Origin: CAYHGX01 sp964356355
GTDB taxonomy: Bacteria > Patescibacteriota > Gracilibacteria > UBA1369 > LOWO2-01-FULL-3
NCBI GenBank assembly: GCA_964356355.1
Contig: CAYHGX010000004.1
Span: 1 to 64,000 of the forward strand
DNA: 64,000 nucleotides
Direction: 5' to 3'
Positions within the stretch are counted from its first letter, which is position 1. Each line of letters opens with the position of its first letter. The position numbers were made by a program, and so were the translations under genes. Under the pieces are notes generated by a model. The model did not search any database. It was given only the letters and a program-made list of their open reading frames with translations, and was not told the origin of the DNA. Of the stretch, positions 17,550-26,145 are shown one piece after another.

Positions 17550-19010
17550 ATGGAAGATGGGAATAGATTATTTTGGGTTGTTTTGGCTTTTTTGCTCGGC
17601 ATTATTGCTGGCAATTTATTTTTTGAAAATTTTTGGTTTCAAGGTGGAACTCTTTTGATTTTATTTTTTATTTATTTGATTTTTAGGGTCGGAATTTTAA
17701 ATGGGTTAGAGTGCTTTCTGATTGTGATTATTGGTATTGTGCGAGTTTATTTTGTTTTGGTTGAGCCAGTGAAGTTGTTGGATTTCGGGGCTAAGTATGG
17801 GGTTAAAGGGTATGTTTCTGAGGAAGTTGATATTAGGGATGATAAGATTAAGTATACTTTGCAGGCTTCTGAGGTGTGTAGTGGGGGGAAATGTGAGAAT
17901 TTTGATGGTAGATTCTTGATTAATGCTGAGAGATATCCGGTGTTTGAGTTTGGTGATGAGTTAATGGTGTTTGGTAAATTACAGGAACCATTTGTGCAGG
18001 ACGGTTTTGATTATGGGAAATACTTAAAGTTGCATAGTGTGAGTTATTGGCTTAAGGGTGAGGCAATTGAAAGGATTGGTGTTTGGGATTTGAGCGTATG
18101 GCAGAGGATTAAGAAGGCATTGTATTATTCTAAGGCAGTTTTGGAAAATAAAATTGATGAGTTTTTTGTTGATCCTTATGGGAATTTTCTGAAAGGATTG
18201 TTGACGGGTAGTCGAAGGGGGATTAATGTTGATATTACTCAGCATTTTCAACTCGTGGGACTTTCACATGTGGTAGCAATTTCTGGATACAATATAACTT
18301 TGTTGATTGTGGTGGTGGGGGCTGGCTTTGCTTTTTTAAAGAAAAATTTGAGGATTTTGTTTTCGGCAATTTTTATTTTTACTTTTGTGCTTTTGGTTGG
18401 GGCTTCGGCGGCGGTGGTGAGGGCTGGGGTTATGGGTGGAATTAGTTTGTTGGCTTTGTATTTTGGGCGAAGTTATTTGGCTTTTAGAGGGCTTTTTTTG
18501 GCTGCGGGGATTATGTGTCTTATTAATCCTTTAACTTTGATTTATGATGCAGGTTTTCAACTTTCATTTTTAGCTACGCTGGGGATTGTTGGTTTTTCAC
18601 CTTATTTGGAGTGTTTTACTTTGAGGATTGAGGGGAGCTTTTGGAGAATGTTGATTTTTGAGGCGGTTGGATCAACTTTGATTTCTACTTTGATGACTTT
18701 GCCTATTTTGATCAGTAGTTTTGGTGGATTGAGTCTTGCTGCTCCATTAGCGAATTTATTGGTTTTGCCTTTGGTTTCATTTGTGATGTTTTTGGGTTTT
18801 GCGGCGATATCATTGGGGACGATTGTTCCTGTTGTTGGTCAGCTTTTTGCTTTTTTAGCATATGTTTTAATGAGTTATATGTTTTTTGTAGCTAGGGTTT
18901 TGGCTGATTTCGATTTTAGTTTTTTGGCTTTGGATAAATTGAATTTTTATTTTTGTCTTTTATATTATTTCGTATTAATGGTTGTGGTTTTGAAGAAAAA
19001 TTTGACTTAA
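17550..19010 (+). CDS. comEC: ComEC/Rec2-type DNA uptake channel without nuclease domain
   Basis: Membrane channel that passes single-stranded DNA into the cytoplasm during transformation. About 486 residues: two or three N-terminal helices, a DUF4131-like beta region (about 80-160), then the competence domain starting at GLLTGSRRG with the hallmark GLSHVVAISGYNITLL and the helix GASAAVVRAGVMGG. The protein ends after the last helices, so the metallo-beta-lactamase nuclease domain of Gram-positive ComEC is missing. I chose ATG 17550; an in-frame TTG at 17529 would add seven residues. The promoter for the following leader lies in its last codons. Confidence 0.9.
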   Translation: MEDGNRLFWVVLAFLLGIIAGNLFFENFWFQGGTLLILFFIYLIFRVGILNGLECFLIVIIGIVRVYFVLVEPVKLLDFGAKYGVKGYVSEEVDIRDDKIKYTLQASEVCSGGKCENFDGRFLINAERYPVFEFGDELMVFGKLQEPFVQDGFDYGKYLKLHSVSYWLKGEAIERIGVWDLSVWQRIKKALYYSKAVLENKIDEFFVDPYGNFLKGLLTGSRRGINVDITQHFQLVGLSHVVAISGYNITLLIVVVGAGFAFLKKNLRILFSAIFIFTFVLLVGASAAVVRAGVMGGISLLALYFGRSYLAFRGLFLAAGIMCLINPLTLIYDAGFQLSFLATLGIVGFSPYLECFTLRIEGSFWRMLIFEAVGSTLISTLMTLPILISSFGGLSLAAPLANLLVLPLVSFVMFLGFAAISLGTIVPVVGQLFAFLAYVLMSYMFFVARVLADFDFSFLALDKLNFYFCLLYYFVLMVVVLKKNLT

Positions 19011-19029
19011 TGTTTTTGATACTTATAAT
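19002..19029 (+). promoter_or_regulatory. Near-consensus promoter of the attenuated transcript
   Basis: TTGACT (19002-19007), 16-base spacer, TATAAT (19024-19029), the best sigma70-type promoter seen in the window. The -35 is formed by the last sense codons of comEC. Transcription should begin around 19035-19038, at the ATG of the 28-codon leader ORF, so the leader would be read from a leaderless mRNA. Confidence 0.7.
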
Positions 19030-19035
19030 CGGGCT

Positions 19036-19122
19036 ATGATTTCTTTTGCGAACAAATTGCAGGTAAACAAAATGATGCAGATGATGATGCGATCATGGCG
19101 GATGCTTGTGGTTTGTAAGTAA
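19036..19122 (+). CDS. Predicted regulatory leader peptide, 28 codons, Met-rich
   Basis: ATG 19036 to TAA 19120-19122. Seven of the 28 residues are Met, five of them in a block of six codons (MMQMMM, 19072-19089), followed by R-S-W-R-M-L-V-V-C-K. The ORF begins at the predicted transcript start. Its last eight codons form the 5' arm of the antiterminator described in the next entry. A ribosome waiting on the Met block would leave that arm free; a ribosome reaching the stop codon would cover it. No known leader peptide is recognised, and the role is inferred from the arrangement. Confidence 0.5.
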   Translation: MISFANKLQVNKMMQMMMRSWRMLVVCK

Positions 19123-19168
19123 TTGAAACTTCAATCACAGATGTCCGCCTAGATGGCGGATTTTTTTT
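19097..19168 (+). promoter_or_regulatory. Transcription attenuator: competing antiterminator and terminator hairpins
   Basis: The terminator is TCCGCC (19144-19149), loop TAGAT and GGCGGA (19155-19160), followed by eight T. The same TCCGCC can instead pair with an earlier GGCGGA at 19097-19102. That longer structure is reinforced by TGTGGTT (19107-19113) pairing with AATCACA (19133-19139, one G-U), making about 13 pairs. The two forms exclude each other. This is the layout of trp/his-type attenuation. It stands 21 bases ahead of the next start codon (19190), with no other good promoter between. Confidence 0.6.
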
Positions 19169-19189
19169 ATCTATTTAAACACTGAATAT

Positions 19190-20977
19190 ATGGTTCAATT
19201 ATTTGGGGAAGTTGCGGAGAGAGGGAGTGATGTTACTGATTATGGGAGTGGAGAAGGAGTGTATGAGATGTTGGTAGGTGAGAAAATGGCTGATTCGGGT
19301 TTTAGTTTGGTTGAAGCGGGGCAATTGTTGGTTCGCTTGCGGGAATTGGCGGAAAGTTTTTCTCCTGAGCTTAGGAGGAAGTTGATTGGTGTTACAGATA
19401 ATGCGAGTGATCGTTTTGATTTTGGGGCATATTCTGGGCATCCTTTGGTGGTGATTCGTGAAGGAGTGGAGGAGGCTTGGGGTGAAAGTATCGGGGCATT
19501 GGCGGATTTTTTTGATCTTTTTACTTTTGAGGAATTGACGTTAGCAAGTCAATGGCCTGGTGAGCCTTTTGAAAGGCCGGAGGGCGTTGATCCTTTTTTG
19601 CTTAATCTTGAGCCGGATTTGAGGGGTGAAATTTTGCGGCAAAAATTGTTTGTTGAGGAGGCGAGAGTGGAAATTGGATATCTGAGTTTGAGGGAGGATA
19701 TCAGAAGAGTATTGGGTGTGGCCGGGTTATCTCAGTTGATCCTTAAGCTTGAGGAGGTGCCTCTTACTTTAAGGCAGCAAGGGGATAGAGATGCTGGCAT
19801 TTCGGGTTCGTTAGATTTTCCGGTTTCAACTTCTTCTGAAAATACGCGTCTGGATCGGGCTCTTAGGGCTTTGAGGAATGACTTAGAGAGAGATGAGGCG
19901 GGTGAGAATGTTGAGGGATTGAGGACACAGACTGCGGCTTTTGTGCTTGGGATTTTGAATCCTCAACCTGTAGCCGAATTTTTGAATATTACTGATGTTT
20001 ATGGCGCGGAAACAGAAAATCCGGATGATGGTGAGTTGGACGCTACAAGAGTTCGTGTGCATGAGCATCGCAAGGAAATTGAAAGGAAATATGGTGTGAA
20101 GTTGGAGGTTTTTGATCAGGGGACTTCCATTGAGTGTCCGGAACAGTGTGGATTTGATGCTTTGGTGGCGTTGAATCAGGCGAGAAGAGTGAATTTGGAT
20201 CAACGTATTGCTCCGCGCTTTGTGGTGTTGAATAATGCGGCGAGACTTACGGAAGCGGATGGAATCGAGGGAGGTGCTGCGGAGGCTGCTTCTAGTAGTT
20301 TGTTGTATTTCTCTTTTGATTTGGGCGATGGCGTGGTGCATCACGGTGTGGCTTATGGCCATCACACTTTGACTTTGTTGAAGCCGTATATTACCGAACT
20401 TTATGAGCTGGAGGGGACGGATCGGGGTAGTCAATTTAGGTCTTTGGAATTTGAGCAGCATATTGCAACTTTGGCGGCAATGGCTGATGGAGCTTTGCCT
20501 GCTTGTTATGGGGCAAAGGTTCTTGATGTTCGAGAGGTGGTGCCAAATTTGAATCTGAAACCAAATCAGGCGATGTTGGTTGGTAGGGATAAATTTGGAA
20601 ATGGGGTGTTGGCGGTTGAGGCTGCTGCTTGGTTGGATACTGTTTTGAGCGAAGGTGAATCTCATAGGTCTGTTGGGGTGAGGTTTTATTCTCGAAATGG
20701 AGAGCCGTATGGTGATGCCGGGGCGTCGTGTGAGGCTTCCTGTGGAGCTGAAGAGCCTGAATATGAAGATTATGTATTGGCGAAAAGTTTGGGGGCTTTG
20801 CGTGGAGGTGAGTTTGCACTTTGGGAAAGCTCGACGCCTACTACTTCTGATCCAAGGAGAGGTTATTTATCAATCGGAGTTTTTAAGGCTGAACGTGGCG
20901 ACGTGAACGATGACGTGATTAACCTTGCAATAGGCGATATTGTGGAAATTGCAGTGGGAGATGAAATGGTGAACTAG
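19190..20977 (+). CDS. Protein of unknown function, 595 residues, behind the attenuator
   Basis: I do not recognise this protein. It is acidic and soluble, with no signal peptide or membrane helix. Residues 1-215 look mainly helical with many Glu/Arg, like a docking or scaffold region; 216-290 are a linker; 290-595 look mixed alpha/beta. Notable are two Cys pairs (IECPEQCGF near 313-321 and ASCEASCGAEEPE near 513-525) and a His-rich stretch VVHHGVAYGHH near 384-394, which might bind metal. Expression appears to depend on read-through of the attenuator just upstream. It ends in TAG, overlapping the end of the convergent 838-residue gene by four bases. Confidence 0.75.
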   Translation: MVQLFGEVAERGSDVTDYGSGEGVYEMLVGEKMADSGFSLVEAGQLLVRLRELAESFSPELRRKLIGVTDNASDRFDFGAYSGHPLVVIREGVEEAWGESIGALADFFDLFTFEELTLASQWPGEPFERPEGVDPFLLNLEPDLRGEILRQKLFVEEARVEIGYLSLREDIRRVLGVAGLSQLILKLEEVPLTLRQQGDRDAGISGSLDFPVSTSSENTRLDRALRALRNDLERDEAGENVEGLRTQTAAFVLGILNPQPVAEFLNITDVYGAETENPDDGELDATRVRVHEHRKEIERKYGVKLEVFDQGTSIECPEQCGFDALVALNQARRVNLDQRIAPRFVVLNNAARLTEADGIEGGAAEAASSSLLYFSFDLGDGVVHHGVAYGHHTLTLLKPYITELYELEGTDRGSQFRSLEFEQHIATLAAMADGALPACYGAKVLDVREVVPNLNLKPNQAMLVGRDKFGNGVLAVEAAAWLDTVLSEGESHRSVGVRFYSRNGEPYGDAGASCEASCGAEEPEYEDYVLAKSLGALRGGEFALWESSTPTTSDPRRGYLSIGVFKAERGDVNDDVINLAIGDIVEIAVGDEMVN

Positions 20978-23490
20978 GCTGCGATTTTGGAAAAGCGTCG
21001 CTTGTCGATACGGGCTTTGGCGGCGCGGGCGGCGGCGGCCTTCTCGTGGAGGTTGAATACTTTTGCGTCTTCGCCGCCCGTTGTTTTGGCGGTAATTTTG
21101 TCCTCAATTTTTGCGGCTAGTTCCTGTTCTAAATCTAGGCGGTCACCCTGGGCCTCTTTGGTTTCTGCTTGATCGGCGGAAATATCCTTTTGATCTTTAT
21201 CTATTAGCTGGAATCCTGTCATCCCTTTGTTGCTATCAATCCCTCCTTGTGCGCGTCTGGCTGCTTGTTTAAGATGTTGTAATTCTGTCTCTTGATATTC
21301 GGACTTGCTGAATTCGGCCTCTTCTTCAGTTTTGCCTTTTCCTTCTTCATCTAAGTAGTAACCGTCGTCTAGTTGTTTGTAGGCACTTTGTACTAGGCTT
21401 GTAGCTAGATCATCGCCATCGACCTCTTCTAGGGAATTATTTAGTTCTATTTCGTTTGAGTGAATTGTTTGTTCTTGCTGTTTGTTTTGGCGGGCACCTT
21501 CAATTAATTTAGTCTCAACGTGGATTTCAGTTAACTGGTGTTCAATGCTTTTGTCTTTTTGGGCTAGAAGGTTATCTAGTTCTTCTTCAATTTGATCATC
21601 GAGGTTTTCTGCGGCTTTTTTACCACTGCCGAATTGCTTCATGTAGTCTAAGGCTGTTTGCATTAGGATGAGGATTTCCGGATTGTCGGGGTTTTGGTTG
21701 TTGAAAGCAACTAATACGTTCATGGCTTCGGAATATTGTTTGTCTGCAAAAAATTCAAATACTTGGGCTCTTACTCGATCTAGGCTGAGATTTTCTGACA
21801 TGATTTCTTGAGTTTTATCTTCATCAACGCCGGCTTTTTCTTCGATGTTTTTTTGTTTGGCATTTTCTTTGTTGTCCTTTTTGGCTTTGGTTATTTCTAG
21901 TTTTAACTCATCATGAATGCGTTCACGCTTTATCCACCCTTCTTCGTCATATTTTTTTTGTTTTTCTTTAATCTCGTTTTCAGTAAGATCAGTGTTTTCT
22001 TCTTGGAGCTCTGTTAGGTCTTTTGCATATTTATTTCGACGGTCTTTGAAGGCTGCAAGATTTTGGTTAGCATGATCTGGAGTGGGATTTTTAAGTATAT
22101 CATAAGCTTTTTTCATTTCATCGATGTCCCCGGGCTTTCCTGTGTGAATGTTTTTGAACTTATTGGGATCTTCGAAAATTGCTATGTAATGTTGTACTGT
22201 TTTACTTCTTATATATCCGTCTTTGGCGGCTGTTTGGATTTTGGCGGTGGCAGCTTTGATTACTAATGTTTTTTCGCGTTCTTTTTTGTCTGCAATTTCT
22301 CTTACTAATTGCGTATGAACTTTTAGTTCGGCTTGTTTTTCCATAAAATCCATTTCACCAAAACTATCTAAGGCGATTTTTAGATTTTCTGTATCTTCGC
22401 CATAAATATCTCGAAGTTGGTAAGCAAGTTTTGCTTCGTTGTGAACTAAATTTGGCCATTTAACTACTAATTCGCCACGTTCTTCAAAATTAGTATTTTT
22501 GTAGTAATCAAGGTATTTCGTTTTTGATGATAAACTCATGGCCCTAATATCTTTACCTCCAACGAAGATTTTTTTGTCTAAATGGGTAAAGCCGGTAGCT
22601 TCTTGGCGAGCGATATTTTGAGTTTTAGTTAAAATTTCTTTTTGGCTAGTAGGATTATCTGCTAGCAATATTTGTTGCATTGTTTCACTAATCATTGTGT
22701 CTGAGCAAAATCCTAACTCTTTTTGTTTTCTCATTATTTCTTCTAGTTGCTCTGCTGTTTCTCTAAAGGTAGTTCTTTCTTTGAGCCCTTCTTTGGCTAT
22801 CCATTTAGATGTGAGTGGGCCATCAACAATGTCGTATTTTTTGAAGATTTTCTCGAGTTTGCCAAACTCTTCACGACGGGGTGCTAGGCCTCCGGTATCA
22901 GAAATGCTTTTTCCTTCTAGTCTGCGTACTATGTCTTTGGCATTTGCGACGGTAGGGTTACGCCAAATTTGCTGTACGAACCAGGTTTTGAATCCTTCAA
23001 CTTGGTCGGTTCCTATAAGGTGCGTGTTTTTGTCACAGATCGTGTTAAATTCGTCCTTCACTTTTAAGATATCTGGGTGTTCTGGGGTGAGTTTTTTTTC
23101 TTCCTTTGCAGCTTGTTTTTGTTCCTTTTCTTTCGTTTCTGGTAATGCTTTGATTTCTTTTAGAATTGCTTCGGTTTTTTCCGGGCTTTGTTCTGCTTCT
23201 AATCTTGCTTCAAAATCTTCTTTCTCTTTTCTTTCTAGAATTGGTTTGTCACCTTTTTTTACACTTAATAAACGATGAAGTTCATCTTCGGCGGCTGCTT
23301 TGAGCTGGAGGCGTTGTTCTACGAGTTTGTCGATGGAAGTTTCTCTGTTTTGTAGGCGGCGGACTTCGTTTGGCGTGAGGTTTTTTTCGTCTATTGATTT
23401 AGCTCCCTTTTGTTCAGGTTTCTTATCACGATTCTCGTCGTGTTCATGGGCATCTGGTTGGTCGTAATTCTCACTTGGGAGGTTGGCCAT
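20974..23490 (-). CDS. Large charged helical protein of unknown function
   Basis: 838 residues, unrecognised. Extremely rich in Glu, Lys, Gln and Asp, almost wholly helical, with coiled-coil-like stretches near 40-140, 375-425 and 500-560. No signal peptide or membrane helix. A region near 580-640 (ARVQVFEFFADKQYSEAMNV-like helix pairs) resembles a TPR unit. The C-terminus is Ala/Lys-rich and basic, ending RIDKRRFSKIAA. A scaffold or nucleoid- or membrane-associated structural role is conceivable but not shown. The start is ATG 23490. It stands alone, tail to tail with the 595-residue unknown. Confidence 0.75.
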   Translation of the reverse strand: MANLPSENYDQPDAHEHDENRDKKPEQKGAKSIDEKNLTPNEVRRLQNRETSIDKLVEQRLQLKAAAEDELHRLLSVKKGDKPILERKEKEDFEARLEAEQSPEKTEAILKEIKALPETKEKEQKQAAKEEKKLTPEHPDILKVKDEFNTICDKNTHLIGTDQVEGFKTWFVQQIWRNPTVANAKDIVRRLEGKSISDTGGLAPRREEFGKLEKIFKKYDIVDGPLTSKWIAKEGLKERTTFRETAEQLEEIMRKQKELGFCSDTMISETMQQILLADNPTSQKEILTKTQNIARQEATGFTHLDKKIFVGGKDIRAMSLSSKTKYLDYYKNTNFEERGELVVKWPNLVHNEAKLAYQLRDIYGEDTENLKIALDSFGEMDFMEKQAELKVHTQLVREIADKKEREKTLVIKAATAKIQTAAKDGYIRSKTVQHYIAIFEDPNKFKNIHTGKPGDIDEMKKAYDILKNPTPDHANQNLAAFKDRRNKYAKDLTELQEENTDLTENEIKEKQKKYDEEGWIKRERIHDELKLEITKAKKDNKENAKQKNIEEKAGVDEDKTQEIMSENLSLDRVRAQVFEFFADKQYSEAMNVLVAFNNQNPDNPEILILMQTALDYMKQFGSGKKAAENLDDQIEEELDNLLAQKDKSIEHQLTEIHVETKLIEGARQNKQQEQTIHSNEIELNNSLEEVDGDDLATSLVQSAYKQLDDGYYLDEEGKGKTEEEAEFSKSEYQETELQHLKQAARRAQGGIDSNKGMTGFQLIDKDQKDISADQAETKEAQGDRLDLEQELAAKIEDKITAKTTGGEDAKVFNLHEKAAAARAAKARIDKRRFSKIAA

Positions 23491-23583
23491 TTCGCATAAA
23501 AAATTTAAATAATTTTCGTGCGCTCATCCTAGGTCTTTTTCCCAGTGATGTCAAACAAAGTTTTTCCGCTTGGGTTAGAGAGA

Positions 23584-23609
23584 AAAAGCCCCAATTGATC
23601 GGGGCTTTT
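23584..23609 (-). terminator. Intrinsic terminator of the ribonucleotide reductase gene
   Basis: Nine-base arms AAAAGCCCC (23584-23592) and GGGGCTTTT (23601-23609) with an eight-base loop. Read on the minus strand, the hairpin is followed by a run of T. It lies 57 bases beyond the nrdJ stop codon and before the next minus-strand gene. Confidence 0.85.
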
Positions 23610-23665
23610 CTGAGCGACAATAGCACGGAATGAAGGGCACAAAAAAAGTTGATTTTAGCGGTCTG

Positions 23666-26005
23666 TTATACAGAGCAAACTGAGAATCCACAGCTTAGAC
23701 AAAGCATGCAGCCTTCTGCTACTTGGATGTCGCTGGAGCATTCTGGGCATTTTTTGCTGGCAATGATCTCTTTTTTACTGAGAGAAAGGTGTTCGCGTTG
23801 TTGTTCAATTACTGGAGGAGGAAGCACCTCTTCGGCAAAGGTTATCTTTGGTTCTACTGCTTTTTCAGTTGGAATTTCGCGGCCGACAGTTGGCGTTTCT
23901 TCCTTTTTTTCTTCCTTGTGTAGGTTTAGTACTTGTTCTGTACGGCTACCGTCTCTGTAAACGGTGCAGCCTTTGAGTCCAAGTTCCCAGGCAAGAATGT
24001 AGCCTTGAAGGACATCTTCGCGTGTGGCTGAGTTTGGAAAGTTGATGGTTTTACTGATTGAGTTGTCGACGTGCTTTTGGAAGGCGGCCTGCATGCGGGT
24101 GTGAGCTTCTGCAGAGATATCCATTGCTGTAACATAAACTTTTCTGATCTCTTCAGGGATTTCAGCGATGCCTTGTATACTTCCGGTTCTTTCTAGTTCT
24201 TTAATTATTTCCGGAGTGTAAAGATTGAGTTCTTTTAGTTTATTCTCGAGGTGTGGATTGATGTAGATGAGCTTTTGGCCGCTCATTACCTCTTTGTAGT
24301 AAGAAAGGGCAAAGAATGGCTCTACTCCTGAGCTACAGTCTAGTAACATGGAGATTGATCCGGTTGGTGCCACTGTTGTGAGGGCTGCATTTCTCTTTTT
24401 GACGTTTTGTCCGTTTGGTCCGAAAATTGAGATCTCCCAGTTTGGGAAAGTGCCTTTTTCTTCTGCCATTTGCTCTGAGTATTCATTGGCAGTGTCGTTT
24501 ACCAATTTCATGACTTTTTCTGCTGTGTCGAAGCCTTCTTGGGAATCGTAGGCTACTCCTAGCTGATAAAGCATGTCCGCAAAGCCCATGATTCCAAGGC
24601 CTACACGGCGGTTGTTTCTGAAGTTGGTGTTAACTTTTTCTACAGGGAAATCAGAAAGATCAATTACGTTGTCTAGCATGCGAACGGCCATGCAGGTAAC
24701 GAATTTTAGGCGTTCCTCATCGATAGCTCCATTGTTAACGAATTTGGCGAGATTAATGGAGCCAAGATTACAGACATCGCCGTCGTGGAGCCATTGTTCT
24801 CCGCAGGGATTTGTGGCTTCTAGTCGTCCGATTGATGGAACTGGGTTGGTGCGATTTGCGGCGTCTGGGAATAGCACTCCGGGTTCACCATTTCTCCAGG
24901 CGGCCTCAATGATTTTGTCCATTAATTCTGAAGCGGTGATAGTTTCTTCGATGGCATTAACAAAGGCATTGCGGCTGTTTCTGACGATACGGCGAGGTTT
25001 CATTTTTTGACCTTTGTATTCGCAGAGCCAAGGTTCTTTGCTTTGGCTTTTAACCTGTTCCATGAATTCATCAGTGAGAGACACGGAAATGTTGAAATTA
25101 ACGAGTGATCCCTCTTCCCATTTTGATTCGATAAATTCTAAAATATCTGGATGGTCAATTCTCATGACTCCCATGTTGGCCCCGTGGCGGCCTTGTTGCT
25201 TAATTACGCCAAAGGACTCATTGTAGGCTTTTAAGAAGGAAACTGGACCAGAGGCCATACCTTGAGTTTTGTTGGTGCGAGTGCCTGCTGGACGAAGAAG
25301 GTGCCAGGCAAAGCCGAGTCCTGAGCCTGCTTGCTGGAGCAAGGCGGCGTCTCTTAGAGTTGTGAAAATGCCGTCCATGCTGTCTTCGAAATGAAGAACG
25401 ATGCAGTTGGCTACGAGTCGAGTTTTTCCTCCGGCATTTGTGAGGGTGCGGCCGGCTGGAATGAATTCGAAGTTATAAAGAACATCTTTGAAATTTTGAG
25501 CTAATTGAGCCGTTTCTTTTTCATCTTTGCCATAATCGCTTTCTACTGCGGCAAGTGCGTTTGAAACGCGGTCAAACATCTCCTCTGGGTTTTCTGCTAC
25601 ATTGCCTTCTTCGTCTCTTTGTAGATATCGGCCAGCAAGAACTTTGAGTGCATTGATGCTGAAGGGAAGTTTTGTGGTTTTCCCGTTTAGGATGTCTTCT
25701 TGGGCGCTGCGAATATGTTTATGCTCAGCCCTGTACAGGATATAAGCTTTTGCTGTTTTAGCATGGCCACCTTCGATAAGGATTTTTTCTACTAAATCTT
25801 GAATTTGTTCTACTGTTGGGACATTGCTTTCGTCTTTGAAGAAGACTTCTAGGACGGCTGATACTTGATTTGAAATTTTTTCTGCTAAGGTTTTGTCTGT
25901 TCCGCCTACTGATTGCGCCGCTTTCCAGATGGCTTCTGTTATTTTTTGTTGATCGAATGGGAAAATTTCTCCGCTGCGTTTTTTTATTTTCATGATGGGC
26001 GACAT
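23666..26005 (-). CDS. nrdJ: Adenosylcobalamin-dependent (class II) ribonucleoside-diphosphate reductase
   Basis: Makes deoxyribonucleotides using vitamin B12, without oxygen. 779 residues. An ATP-cone (about 5-95) is followed by the reductase barrel with NCIVLHFEDSMDGI, QQAGSGLGFAWHLLRPAG, GRHGANMGVMRIDHPDI, NPCGEQWLHDGDVCNLGSINL and PTGSISMLLDCSSGVEP. The C-terminus carries a zinc-ribbon-like CPECSSDIQVAEGCMLCLSC and a final Cys pair for re-reduction. No B12 biosynthesis gene is in the window, so the cofactor is probably scavenged. Start is ATG 26005 (or 25993). Two NrdR-like boxes overlap its promoter and a terminator follows it. Confidence 0.96.
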   Translation of the reverse strand: MSPIMKIKKRSGEIFPFDQQKITEAIWKAAQSVGGTDKTLAEKISNQVSAVLEVFFKDESNVPTVEQIQDLVEKILIEGGHAKTAKAYILYRAEHKHIRSAQEDILNGKTTKLPFSINALKVLAGRYLQRDEEGNVAENPEEMFDRVSNALAAVESDYGKDEKETAQLAQNFKDVLYNFEFIPAGRTLTNAGGKTRLVANCIVLHFEDSMDGIFTTLRDAALLQQAGSGLGFAWHLLRPAGTRTNKTQGMASGPVSFLKAYNESFGVIKQQGRHGANMGVMRIDHPDILEFIESKWEEGSLVNFNISVSLTDEFMEQVKSQSKEPWLCEYKGQKMKPRRIVRNSRNAFVNAIEETITASELMDKIIEAAWRNGEPGVLFPDAANRTNPVPSIGRLEATNPCGEQWLHDGDVCNLGSINLAKFVNNGAIDEERLKFVTCMAVRMLDNVIDLSDFPVEKVNTNFRNNRRVGLGIMGFADMLYQLGVAYDSQEGFDTAEKVMKLVNDTANEYSEQMAEEKGTFPNWEISIFGPNGQNVKKRNAALTTVAPTGSISMLLDCSSGVEPFFALSYYKEVMSGQKLIYINPHLENKLKELNLYTPEIIKELERTGSIQGIAEIPEEIRKVYVTAMDISAEAHTRMQAAFQKHVDNSISKTINFPNSATREDVLQGYILAWELGLKGCTVYRDGSRTEQVLNLHKEEKKEETPTVGREIPTEKAVEPKITFAEEVLPPPVIEQQREHLSLSKKEIIASKKCPECSSDIQVAEGCMLCLSCGFSVCSV

Positions 26006-26048
26006 AGGTGGATAGGGATTAGGTGGTAGCTTTGGTTTTTTGGCAGCG

Positions 26049-26097
26049 AATCAACATATAGTATGTTCGGCCCGGAAACAGCCCCAATATCTAGTGG
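26049..26097 (-). promoter_or_regulatory. nrdJ promoter with tandem NrdR-box candidates
   Basis: On the minus strand, CCACTAGATATTGGGG (26097-26082) and ATACTATATGTTGATT (26064-26049) both match the invariant positions of the NrdR box (C-W-A-n-A-T-n-T-W-G), spaced 33 bases apart, about three helix turns. A promoter with TTGGGG (26087-26082), 18-base spacer and TATA-like TACTAT (26063-26058) coincides with them, so NrdR binding would block the polymerase. NrdR itself is not encoded in the window. Confidence 0.5.
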
Positions 26098-26145
26098 GTA
26101 ATTGAAATAATACCAGAGAGCCTTTTTTTATAAAAGTTCAAATGG

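Noticed and set aside
19036..19168. Simple comEC terminator with a chance ORF
   Set aside because: Not fully excluded, but a consensus promoter lies between comEC and the hairpin, and the upstream GGCGGA plus TGTGGTT pairing needs another explanation; kept as attenuator with moderate confidence.
26006..26145. Cobalamin riboswitch before the B12-dependent reductase
   Set aside because: No B12-box-like sequence is visible and the spacer before nrdJ is too short; the NrdR-like boxes explain it better.
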